Below are positions 55,755-64,000 of a stretch of 64,000 nt of DNA, piece by piece. The position numbers and the translations under genes are program-made. This DNA comes from Lepeophtheirus salmonis (taxonomy: Eukaryota > Arthropoda > Copepoda > Siphonostomatoida > Caligidae). Every line of letters begins with the position of its first letter. Position 1 is the stretch's first letter. Below the pieces are notes generated by a model. The model was not told the origin of the DNA. It ran no database searches and saw only the letters and a program-made list of their open reading frames with translations. The stretch covers positions 1,736,001 to 1,800,000 of the forward strand of contig NC_052141.2 of NCBI RefSeq assembly GCF_016086655.4. Direction: 5' to 3'.

Positions 55755-56290
55755 GTTGAGACTCGATCCGCACCGATTTTTTTTTTTTTTTTTTTTTTTT
55801 TTGGTTCGGGTTTAAATCATTTTTTCTAGACAGATTTTTTGGCCCAGGCCGCAGTTTCATACCGTGGACCGATTTTATTTGGTCTCACTTTCTCGACACA
55901 TTTTTTCCGGTCTCATATAATATAAGAGACCAATTTTTCTTTTTCTATATAAACCCTCATTGATTTTTCAAAAAAATATGTTCCAAAACAAATATTGTAT
56001 TTATAAAAGAGACAATGGGATCAAAATTAACCCGAGCTATCTCTGTTTAAACTTCGTATGACGTCATTGTACTTGAAAATACATATGACGTCATGTTATA
56101 AATAATTTATCTGTAAAATCGGTCATGACCGATCTAGAACGAACTTTTCCTTTGGACCAATCTAGACCGAATTTTTATATGAGACCGGACCAGACAGAGC
56201 TTTTTATTGGACTAAATAATTCCACCCAACAAAAAATATAGCAATCTCAGACGGGTCTAGGATTTACAGACCGAAACCCAAGACTAATAC
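55755..56290. mobile_element. MITE family R7, copy 2
   Basis: Shares with 9243-9857, in order, TTGGTCTCACTTTCTCGAC, GGGATCAAAATTAACCCGAG, CTGTTTAAACTTCGTATGAC, CATATGACGTCATGTTATAA and the right end GACGGGTCTAGGATTTACAG. The left end is broken by a T26 run at 55777-55802. It is non-coding. Confidence 0.7.
55777..55802. repeat. T26 homopolymer
   Basis: Twenty-six consecutive T residues, the longest homopolymer I noted. It lies within the left end of the R7 MITE. Confidence 0.9.
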
Positions 56291-56296
56291 CTATAT

Positions 56297-56470
56297 ATGA
56301 CGAGGGATCAACAAGAAATTGTATTCCTGTTTTTTGATAACGGAACATAAGTATAGTATTATACTTTATTACATGGTTTATTTATTATTTTCATGAAATA
56401 GCCATCAAGTGAGACGAGGGAATCGACAGTTGACAGGAAAATACAGGTCGTATTTTTATTTATTTTAAGG
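56297..56470 (+). repeat. R6 repeat
   Basis: ATGACGAGGGATCAACAAGA, AATTGTATTCCTGTTTTTTG, TGAAATAGCCATCAAGTGAG, CGAGGGAATCGACAGTTGAC. Confidence 0.6.
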
Positions 56471-58535
56471 AGGTCAACCATGTTAAGAAATAAAACAGCA
56501 ATTGCTAAGGTTGACTTATTGGGCTGACGGATTTCGGATCATTTTCTCAGTTTCTTTTCGGCTAAAAGGTTGCGTGAAACAATTAAGGTATGGACGTGTT
56601 ATATATTTTCTGTAAGGGAAGTACTTCCCTCTTACCGACTTTCATAATTATAAAGTAATGTAAGATATTTTATTCAAAAAACACACACACTTTATAATTC
56701 ATGGTTTTTCAAATACATTTGATTTTTGATTTTTTTCAACTTTCCGTCAATCTTTATACGATCAAGAATTTACATATATATATATATATATATTAAGCAT
56801 TTTCCGCAATAAAGGATTTGCAAAAAATCTCCATGTATAAAAAATACTTATATACATCCACACTTTCACGTTTTTTACGGTAATTAACCTTAGGTAGAAG
56901 CAAGTTGCTATTTCGTTATTAAATATGGTTGTATGGTTATATTGAATATTATGGGGGTTTTTTCTTCTTCTTCTTCTTCTTTTTGGTATGTACAGTGTGT
57001 TTCACAATAATTACTGATATTTGTGAAGAGATTCGTGTTTTATGTTTTGTTATTTTTACAGATAAGACATCTTGTGAAATTTATGTACGTTGTTCTGTCC
57101 TTTCTTATCTGATATTGATATAAGTAATTTAATTTACCTATTTTCACCTCTCCCCGGATTTTCTTTCTTTCCTGGATCTCACTCTATATATATGTACGGC
57201 TATTTGGAGGGGGGGGGGCTGATGTATTACCAGATAATAAAAATAATTGGTGTGTTTAAGACCAAAAAAATTACATCATTTTTTCAAGCTTGAATAATAA
57301 CGGTTTACATATTAGATCTTAAAGATATAGATAAAATCCACAGTGAACCACTCTGTATATATAATTTTTGGTATTATGCCTTCGATGTTTTTGTACAATA
57401 TGATGGCGTAAATATTAATTTTACTAACAATTTAGTGAAGATCCGTTTTAAATGTGTCAACTCCCTGGTACAACACTATATTAAATATAACTACTGTATA
57501 TCTATTATTTTCTTATGCAAAAGTGTTCATTGATTTTAATCTAAGAAATCAATTAACTCTTCCAAGGATGTTATTCTCAGCAAATAAAAAATATATAAAT
57601 ATTGTAAATTTGTATGGCGTTTCCATTGAAACACTCCCTACTCTCAAATACCCATACACAATTTAACAGATAATCTGCTTTTATATCTATCGAAACTATC
57701 ACTAAAAAAAATAAATTATATATTGAATCCTTTATAAATTCCAACCATTACAATCTAATAAATAAATAAATGAAAGACCGTGTCAATTGAAACGCACTGT
57801 ATTTTTTATTGTTTTTTTTTGAGTAATCAAATGTGAAATAATACAGTATGTCTCTGGTAATTTTATATTTAATCACCGAAAAAAAAAAACTTTTTCCACC
57901 CGACACACTTAGAATTTGATGAAATGTATCTTGCCGAATATAATTTTCCCGGAAACAAACATTGTCGCATAAAGGTAAGTACTATATTTGTTGAAGATTC
58001 ATTATACAAAACTATGTAATTACGATTCTCATTTATGTTACATCAATTTTAAAAGATATCATGTTTACTTATTTGCTACGATTTGCAATGATTCAGTGTT
58101 AATTAATTAATAATTGAATTATTTTATCATGCGGAGGCTTTAATAGCTTGCTTGAATGATTAATAAAGCCTTGGTAGCAAAAATAAATAAGTAAATTACA
58201 AGGAGAAGAAATGTTTAAGGGAGAGAAGGTGTATATCAAACAATAGCTGAGATTCTATGGACAACCGGCTAGTTAATAAATTAGACAGATAAAATATGTT
58301 TAAAGAATTCGGAGGTGTCAATCAATCTATGATTGAGTTTCAATGGGTAATGTAAGGTATTCATCACTTAGATCGGATGTGTTGGAGTTCTTATGCATCT
58401 AGTCAAGTCGTTCTGATTGACACTCGTCTATTCCAAGGAGGTATCCTTCTCTATAAAGATCAATATGTTTTTTGTAATGGTCTAGTAGATAATGACATAG
58501 TTTTGAAGCATGAATTATCATCAAATATATTTTTA
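56471..58535. other. AT-rich spacer
   Basis: An AT microsatellite runs at 56774-56793 and a G9 run at about 57212-57220. The short phrases near 57918-57975 (TGCCGAATATAATTTT, CCCGGAAACAAACATT) may be a worn 16-bp array. No gene recognised. Confidence 0.4.
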
Positions 58536-58600
58536 TGTTTTTCGGCAAAGTGGTCATTTCGCAAAGTGGCTGTTGTCAATAAGGTTATAGGGAAAGTGTT
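58536..58600 (+). repeat. Degenerate 16-bp-period tandem array
   Basis: TTCGGCAAAGTGGTCATTTC, GCAAAGTGGCTGTTGTCAAT and AAGGTTATAGGGAAAGTGTT give about four units at 16-17 bp spacing. The unit is closest to that at 63667-63770. Confidence 0.55.
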
Positions 58601-58724
58601 CTAGAACCTAAATTTATGTATATACAATATCGAAATACTTATACATGCAAATTCCAAACCTACTTCATATCTCGAGAGTCAACCGTCGATAATTTGCTAA
58701 CGGAAAAATCAATTGTATTTTCCT

Positions 58725-59075
58725 AAGCATTTGTCATTATTATTGTACTCCTGAGTAGTGATCTTCCTTTCATACTATATTCAATGATCATCTAAACCTT
58801 ATGAAACTTTTTGAATGCCCATAAAATACGGAGAATAATCTTGAGGATTTGTTGTAATCGTAAGTCGTTATTGGACTCATAGTAGAATTGAGGAACGACA
58901 TAGGAGTAATTCTTGCCAATTTCCTTATTTATTTCAGTCTCCCCTCCTCCCTTGCCACAGCTGATCTAATCATATGTCATGACAGCAAAGTTACAGGCCT
59001 CCAAAACATTCTTTAAATTGTCATTGTTACTATGTTGATTTTCGGTTGATTTTTTTTACATGTCTACAATACACA
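58725..59075 (-). repeat. R1 repeat
   Basis: In reverse: CAATTTAAAGAATGTTTTGG, TGTCATGACATATGATTAGA, TCAGCTGTGGCAAGGG, then GAGTCCAATAACGACTTACG. The tail matches 54070-54190. Confidence 0.65.
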
Positions 59076-59410
59076 CAATTTTCATCACTAGTCATCGGGG
59101 TCCGACGATAGGGACCAAGAATTATGCAGCTAGTAGCATCTGACAGTTGACCCTTTCGGTTAAAGTTTCAGCCGAATAGATCAGTATATGGTCAAAGTAT
59201 GCAAATTAATATTCAAATTGTTCATAATATAAAATCAATTTCATCTTTCTCTCAAGGGTCAACAAAAATTTTGATATGAATTTATGTGGTATCGTTGAAA
59301 GATCTGTTTAACTTCTTTTAGATAAAGTATGCACTGGCCTTGTAGTCCTGAGAGTTTACCAGAAATGGCCTATTTTTGTGAGCATATAAACTTTATTCAT
59401 TTTTTATATA
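59076..59410. other. Spacer
   Basis: No gene or repeat recognised. Confidence 0.4.
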
Positions 59411-60201
59411 CCGCTGTACCGGGTGTTCCATTGAAATCCGAACACCTACTTATTCAATAATTAATGAAGGTTGAGTTATTAAAATTAATTCATATTTCGA
59501 TATATTAAAGTATAAACCATTGGTTACAAAATAAATAAAAAACCTGACCTCTCAAGCTAACGCACGAGTCCAGAAAACGACACTTGAATGAATTTCCATG
59601 ATTGCACTCCAAGTAGTTGGGTGTCTCCAAGACCATTTTCTACGCGGTCAGAAATTCCGAAACGTTCTATAGGAAGAAGGGTCCCTTTCAAAAAGGCCAA
59701 ACTGGACCCGGAGGAGTTTAAAAAACATCCCAGGCCAATTCCCTCAAGTCCATGACGGTCCATGCAAGAGATCTCGAGGTTTATCAATAGACTGTGCAGA
59801 GAGCTATAAAAAAGGGTGGAAAGTGCCTTGTGAGGGACCAGCAATTAAAGAAACCAATCCCCTCCGTTTCAAGACGCTTTTGAATAAGTATTTTGAAAAT
59901 CTTTTAGAAAATCTTTTTGACACATTTGCATTTCACCGCCCCCCCCAGCTCTGATGCCTGTCAGTCAGCACTTGGACACCATGACAGAGAACTACATCTA
60001 CAGTGGGTTTCAAGCCTTCTGCCGCCACCGGGAAGCCATCATTGCCAGTATGATTGCCTACATTAATGATTAAGTCAGCTCAAACACACATCTGTTTATT
60101 GCATTAATTTTGTTAAAATTAAATTGTTCATTAATAAATTATATCTTGTTCCAGTTTAAAATTCAAAGTGTTCAGATTTTAATGGAACACTCGATACAGT
60201 G
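59411..60201 (+). mobile_element. Tc1/mariner family A, deletion derivative, best copy
   Basis: The left end has CTGTACCGGGTGTTCCATTG then AAATCCGAACAC. The right end is the inverse (GTGTTCAGATTTTAATGGAA, CACTCGATACAG). This gives TIRs of about 32 bp with a handful of mismatches, flanked by TA at 59409-59410 and 60202-60203. The inside is transposase-derived: P-E-E-F-K-K-H-P-R-P-I-P-S-S-like head pieces and A-R-D-L-E-V-Y. The K-T-L-L-N-K-Y-F motif comes at the break. The C-terminal block follows (H-D-R-E-like, then E-A-I-I-A-S, I-A-Y-I-N-D) up to about 60072. It lacks the first two catalytic acids and has many stops. It is about 791 bp. Confidence 0.85.
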
Positions 60202-60669
60202 TACAAACATTCATTTGGACGACCAAATCAAGAGGAAGTTGCTTGTTTGTTTGTTAAATGTAGGCTGTTCTTTCACTGGATGATTGATTTTGCTTTATAT
60301 TTATTAGAATTATTATGTATGCCTTAGACATTTGTTCAACAACAAAAACAGGATTCAACGGAAATTCAATCGTGGTGTGAAAGGTTCTTCCCAATTTTTT
60401 TTTTTTTTTCTTTTTTTTTTAAAGAATCTGCAATGGTAATTAGTGATTTAATAACTTGTTATTAGGTGATTCGACACAGTTCTTTTCCCCTTCATATTTT
60501 TCTTTTTTTTCTTTACAAAGAAAAGAAAACGTTTCTTAGAAATTTGTTGTGTAACACAATACATTGTATTTATATATTCCTGTGGGAAAGAGATGAGAAG
60601 CACAAGATGTTGGTTGATATATTAGGCAAAATATCCAATATCCGCATCGTATCCCCATATCAGAACTGG
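60202..60669. other. Spacer
   Basis: Long T/C runs lie near 60396-60420. An 88-codon frame at 60466-60732 overlaps the next MITE and has no motif. Confidence 0.4.
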
Positions 60670-60885
60670 AGTGTTGTGCTAGTCCTTATTTACGACGGAA
60701 GAATGCAGTCCTGTTCTCCATATCAATCCTAAAACTTATAAGTTCGGTCCTTAATGACATCCCTCAACTTTGTTTCTTCTTTCTAATCAGTTTTAGTACT
60801 AAGAGTCAGAAAGATTAACAGTCTTAAGGATCGGTTCAAGGACTGATAGAGCGGTTTTAAGACAGAACTGGACCGAATATTTCCC
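60670..60885. mobile_element. hAT-like MITE (AGTGTTG family), right end lost
   Basis: The left end AGTGTTGTGCTAGTCCTTAT is well preserved. The core shares CTTATAAGTTCGGTCCTTAA, CAGTCTTAAGGATCGG and GACAGAACTGGACCGAAT with 236-456 and 40289-40527. The inverse terminus is missing. Confidence 0.6.
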
Positions 60886-61448
60886 GTTATTGCTTGTAAA
60901 TATTAGGCATCGATGAAGAGACATACTATCAACTATAATATAATAGTATATTAGTTGTGTGTCCGCTTATAAAAAGCATAGGATACATTTTATTTCGAAA
61001 AAGAAACAGAGACATACTTAAGAGATAAAATAAAAGTCTTTTATAATTATGAGTTACGCACCTAAGTTTCATTCTGATCCGACGAGATTCCTGGGTTCTG
61101 GAGTATAAGTTTGTTTTTTCGCAAATAAGTTGATTTTTTTCATAAAACAAGATCGATTCTCCGTGTCTCAAAGTTGTTTAAGGTGTGATTTGTCGGTCCA
61201 AAAATATATCAAAAAAATTAAAAATCAAAAAGCAAATCATTGTACAAATGAAAAAGGAGAAAATATATATTGAATTAGAATTTAAAAAGGGAAGAAGAGG
61301 ATTAGTGTGTTAGTCTTACATTGGTTAAAGGATGAACACATTTATAATTATTATGGACAAAGGAATTGAAGAACTTCAAATGTTGTCTATCGACTAGTTT
61401 TACTAACTTCTAGAATTATTTAAAGCATTACTAAAATAATTCGAAATA
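60886..61448. other. Spacer
   Basis: No gene or repeat recognised. Confidence 0.4.
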
Positions 61449-62272
61449 CTAGGTATGCGCCTATGAAATGAGACTTTCGGCTATTGATCACTAGGTGTCG
61501 CCAGTTATAAACCGATTCAAAAATCTAAATGCTGATTTCGACATGTGTCAACAATATTTAATTCATTGTTTGTTTTGTTTCATTCAACAACATACTTTTT
61601 TTCGCTCGTAAAAATGTCTAATTTTGTGCCTATAAACTGCGATGTGCGGACATCATAAACTTTATGTTACTAATTGAAGAAAAACGCTTCTCAAGTCCAT
61701 CAAATGCTTGTGGAAGCTTACGGTGGACATGCTCTAAGCAGAGCACAGTGATACGTGAGTGAGAAGGCAATGTTGTGTGTATCCTGGGACCAGTTTGTTG
61801 TATTATGATATGACCTTCTACAACACGGTCAGACTGATGATGGTGATCGCTACCAACAACAAATTGCCGATTTGAACCATGTTATACCCCAAAAACGCCC
61901 AAAATATGAAGCCAGGTAGCACAAGGTAATTGTCCTTGATGACAACACACAAACGCATCGCTCTATAGCCGCTCACCAGCTTGTTGAATCGTAAAACTGG
62001 GGACCTCTTGCTCATGCAGCTTAATCACCATACCTGGTGCCTTACGATTATCACTTGTTTGCATCGATGGGCCACGCACTTAATGATTTAAGATGACTGG
62101 TTTGCAGCCAAAGAAGAACAATTTTTTTGGATAGGCATCCATATATTGGCTGAAAGATGGGGGAAAATGTGTGGCTAGCGAAGGTGCGGAGTTTAAAAAT
62201 TAAATTTGTAACCATTTTGTCACAATAAACGTTCAATTTTTTTTTAGTCTCCTTTCATAGGCCCATACCTGG
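61449..62272 (+). mobile_element. Mariner transposon with 27-bp TIRs, internally deleted
   Basis: The left end CTAGGTATGCGCCTATGAAA (continuing TGAGACT) and the right end (AGTCTCC, TTTCATAGGCCCATACCTGG) are inverse with three mismatches over 27 bp. TA lies at both outer edges (61447-61448 and 62273-62274). This is the standard architecture of mariner. It is 824 bp against about 1.3 kb for a full element. The single interior gene is a damaged mariner transposase in the plus direction. Confidence 0.92.
61614..62228 (+). pseudogene. Mariner (DD34D) transposase, deleted and frame-broken
   Basis: Starts ATG with M-S-N-F-V-P-I-N-C-D-V-R, the usual opening of this mariner subgroup, then K-K-N-A-S-Q-V-H-Q-M-L-V-E-A-Y-G and H-A-L-S-R-A-Q. 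It then jumps across about 140 missing residues, including the first catalytic Asp, to W-D-Q-F-V-V. The rest follows with H-G-Q-T-D-D-G-D-R-Y-Q-Q-Q-I and V-I-V-L-D-D-N-T-Q-T-H-R-S with the second Asp. Thirty-four residues later comes P-Y-D-Y-H-L-F with the third Asp. That count is exactly the mariner DD34D signature. The S-P-D-L-A-P box is damaged to S-P-Y-L-V-P. Stops lie at five or more points and the reading ends near 62228. Confidence 0.9.
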
Positions 62273-62274
62273 TA

Positions 62275-63192
62275 AAGCATATAATACGGGTATGCTCTAG
62301 TGCTTTTATAATATTATAAAATTATATGAATTTGTTTTTTTATTACAGATGATAACTCCCCAAGGAATAATCAGTGTTACTCACCTTTTTCATGAGCACA
62401 CCTGCATGTAATTACTCGATACTTAGATGTTCTCTCCTCAATGATGAAAATATAATCATAACAACTTGAGAAGATAAAGAGCATTGTTTTAGTAACTTGC
62501 TCATCAGATCTCGAGCCAGGGGTACCAGTTTTTTTCCTCCAATATTTGTCGTTTTGTTTTGTTTATTTTCCTGCTGTAGATTTATGTGGTTGATCATTGT
62601 ATATATTTTTATATCTTTCGTGGCTTTAGCCTACAAAAATAGATTCCTTTTTTTCTATTTTGATATTTGACAAAATAAAATAAAAATTTCAATTTTTGTA
62701 GCCAGGAAATGCTTAATTCACAGAGTCCTTATACTTAGATGAATGAATGCATCTGTTATGACTTATTAATTTCTTAAAAAGAATGCAACACAATGCTTGC
62801 CTTCTTTATTCAAATTAAGATGTATTCATTGTGAAGGCTTGTGAAGATTGTCTTCCATATAAATAGCTTTATTTATATATATGCATAAATGGTTTTTAAA
62901 CTAACATTAAAAAACATGGGAGCCTTGTCTTAAGGTTACGAATCTATTGGCAAGGGAACACACCAGTTGGGACGAAAACAAAACACTGTTTTGTTTGGGA
63001 TAAGCGTACATATAATGATTTGTAGAATATGGGATTGGAAAATAATTCTTAAATTATCTCAAATTGGAGAATATTTGGATATCAGCCCATGTCTAGGGGA
63101 CGAACTAGTCCGCAACGCCTTCTTCTTTATATATCAAATGAGTAAGTTAAATTCGTTTGTGAACACTTTGCCACATAAAAGAATAAATATAT
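62275..63192. other. Spacer with R11 repeat
   Basis: 62341-62420 is the reverse of the R11 repeat seen at 37209-37300 (AATCAGTGTTACTCACC, CATGAGCACACC). No gene recognised. Confidence 0.4.
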
Positions 63193-63585
63193 TTGATGAT
63201 ACTACAATACTCTAAAATTATGATTCCCATTCATATTTTTTCAATTATAAGCAATAAAATGTTCATTATTCATTATTACACACGAATTGCAAAGTTACAG
63301 ACAGCACAGGCTACGAAGATGGGAGAATTTCATAAAAAAACTCACATCAACTCACTCAAACGAATGTTTCAAAACAACTGCGAGTCCAAAATGACTGAAA
63401 CTTTGTTGAGTAACTATCAACAGATGCTAGATACATGTGCCCAGCTTTTACATACGTACGAGTGCTGTCATCTTCACTTTGAGGTTTCAGATCACCCTCG
63501 TATAAAATTTTCGCGAGTCGGATTTGCCGATGCAGGCCACCTGTTCAGATTCCCAGACTTAACCATTTGGATTTGTGGCAAATAA
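63193..63585 (+). CDS. Uncharacterised ORF or 3' exon
   Basis: The longest open frame in the window, 130 codons from the TTG at 63193 (ATG at 63196) to the TAA at 63583-63585. The first ~40 codons are I/F/Y-rich and look non-coding. From about 63290 the composition becomes gene-like (K-L-Q-T-A-Q-A-T-K-M-G-E-F-H-K-K, then L-S-N-Y-Q-Q-M-L-D-T-C-A-Q-L-L). Two Cys-containing stretches follow (Y-E-C-C-H-L-H-F-E-V, and F-P-D-L-T-I-W-I-C-G-K at the end). A CAGCACAG acceptor-like sequence at about 63303-63310 would make 63311-63585 a terminal exon. An internal ATG lies at 63319. No signal peptide, membrane helix or transposase motif is seen. I do not recognise the family. It is followed at 63667 by a 16-bp array. 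Confidence 0.35.
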   Translation: MMILQYSKIMIPIHIFSIISNKMFIIHYYTRIAKLQTAQATKMGEFHKKTHINSLKRMFQNNCESKMTETLLSNYQQMLDTCAQLLHTYECCHLHFEVSDHPRIKFSRVGFADAGHLFRFPDLTIWICGK

Positions 63586-63666
63586 TTAAGCTTTTGATCT
63601 TTGAAATTGAAGTAACATGAATGGTATTGCTACAAGAATCATCATCCAATATATGGAATATTTTTC

Positions 63667-63770
63667 CCGGCAAACCGTCCATTTGGCAATATCTCTGTTT
63701 ATCAAAGTGTCTATTCGATAACGTGTCTGATCGGCAAATTGGCTTTTGGTAAAATCCCTTAGAACCGTTA
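63667..63770 (+). repeat. Degenerate 16-bp-period tandem array, longest
   Basis: Six units at 15-17 bp spacing: GGCAAACCGTCCATTT, GGCAATATCTCTGTTTA, TCAAAGTGTCTATTCG, ATAACGTGTCTGATC, GGCAAATTGGCTTTT, GGTAAAATCCCTTAG. The shared core is GGCAAAxTGTCxATT. Confidence 0.65.
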
Positions 63771-64000
63771 AATATAAAAACGTTATAAGTCAACAAACAA
63801 ATGGCTGTTTGCATTGATAAAATTTTGAGGGATGGACACTTGTATGAAGGAATTGCAATGGTTTGAATTTGCTATTATTTGCAAAAAACAACAACAACAA
63901 CCTGATGAATTGTTGCTTTTTTGAAAACAAAGAAGTAACCATTGAATATTTAAATATATATATGTATATATATATAAAATGTTGGAATTTGATGAATTTC
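63771..64000. other. AT-rich window end
   Basis: A CAACAACAACAA run and a TA-rich microsatellite (about 63952-63977). No gene recognised. Confidence 0.45.

Overview
This window looks like noncoding DNA from an animal nuclear genome, packed with decayed transposons. It is AT-rich with many homopolymer and dinucleotide runs. It has no operons and no long open reading frames; the longest is 130 codons. The one unambiguous intact gene is a eukaryotic-type tRNA-Arg(TCG) at 920-992 with a Pol III oligo-T terminator. Nearly every stretch that reads like protein is a broken transposase or reverse transcriptase fragment. The abundance of small Tc1/mariner relatives whose C-termini end in variants of A-A-x-G-G-Y-I reminds me of parasitic copepods (sea lice such as Lepeophtheirus or Caligus). 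That assignment is inference from memory and was not searched.

Layout. 0-10 kb: hAT-like MITE, tRNA-Arg, short palindromes, a 3' fragment of Tc1/mariner family A, a low-complexity MITE, a deleted Tc1 copy and three further TIR elements. 10-20 kb: repeats R1, R5 and R8, three transposase relics, a tRNA-derived SINE, and a TA-flanked MITE with an R1 copy inside it. 20-30 kb: family B relics, a transposase helix-turn-helix fragment, a transposase split by a SINE and a MITE (27115-27978), and a small hAT element with an imperfect 8-bp target duplication. 30-40 kb: mostly unmarked DNA, then family A, R1, R8, a mariner deletion derivative with ~70-bp TIRs, and a MITE split by family B. 40-50 kb: family A, R8 and R3 copies, a possible broken gene (44192-44637), a fold-back element, a LINE RT relic and the second Tc1 copy. 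50-64 kb: a DD37D transposase relic beside nested hAT-like MITEs, a pogo-like MITE, the most complete family A copy, a TA-flanked mariner with 27-bp TIRs, and one uncharacterised ORF.

The recurring theme is that several unrelated Tc1/mariner lineages have kept their TIRs and transposase ends but lost the catalytic middle, and sister copies share the same deletion. This suggests that deleted, non-autonomous copies were mobilised in trans. Element boundaries were read by eye and are exact only where TIRs are stated. Host coding content is limited to three weak candidates (44192-44637, 50431-50509, 63193-63585).
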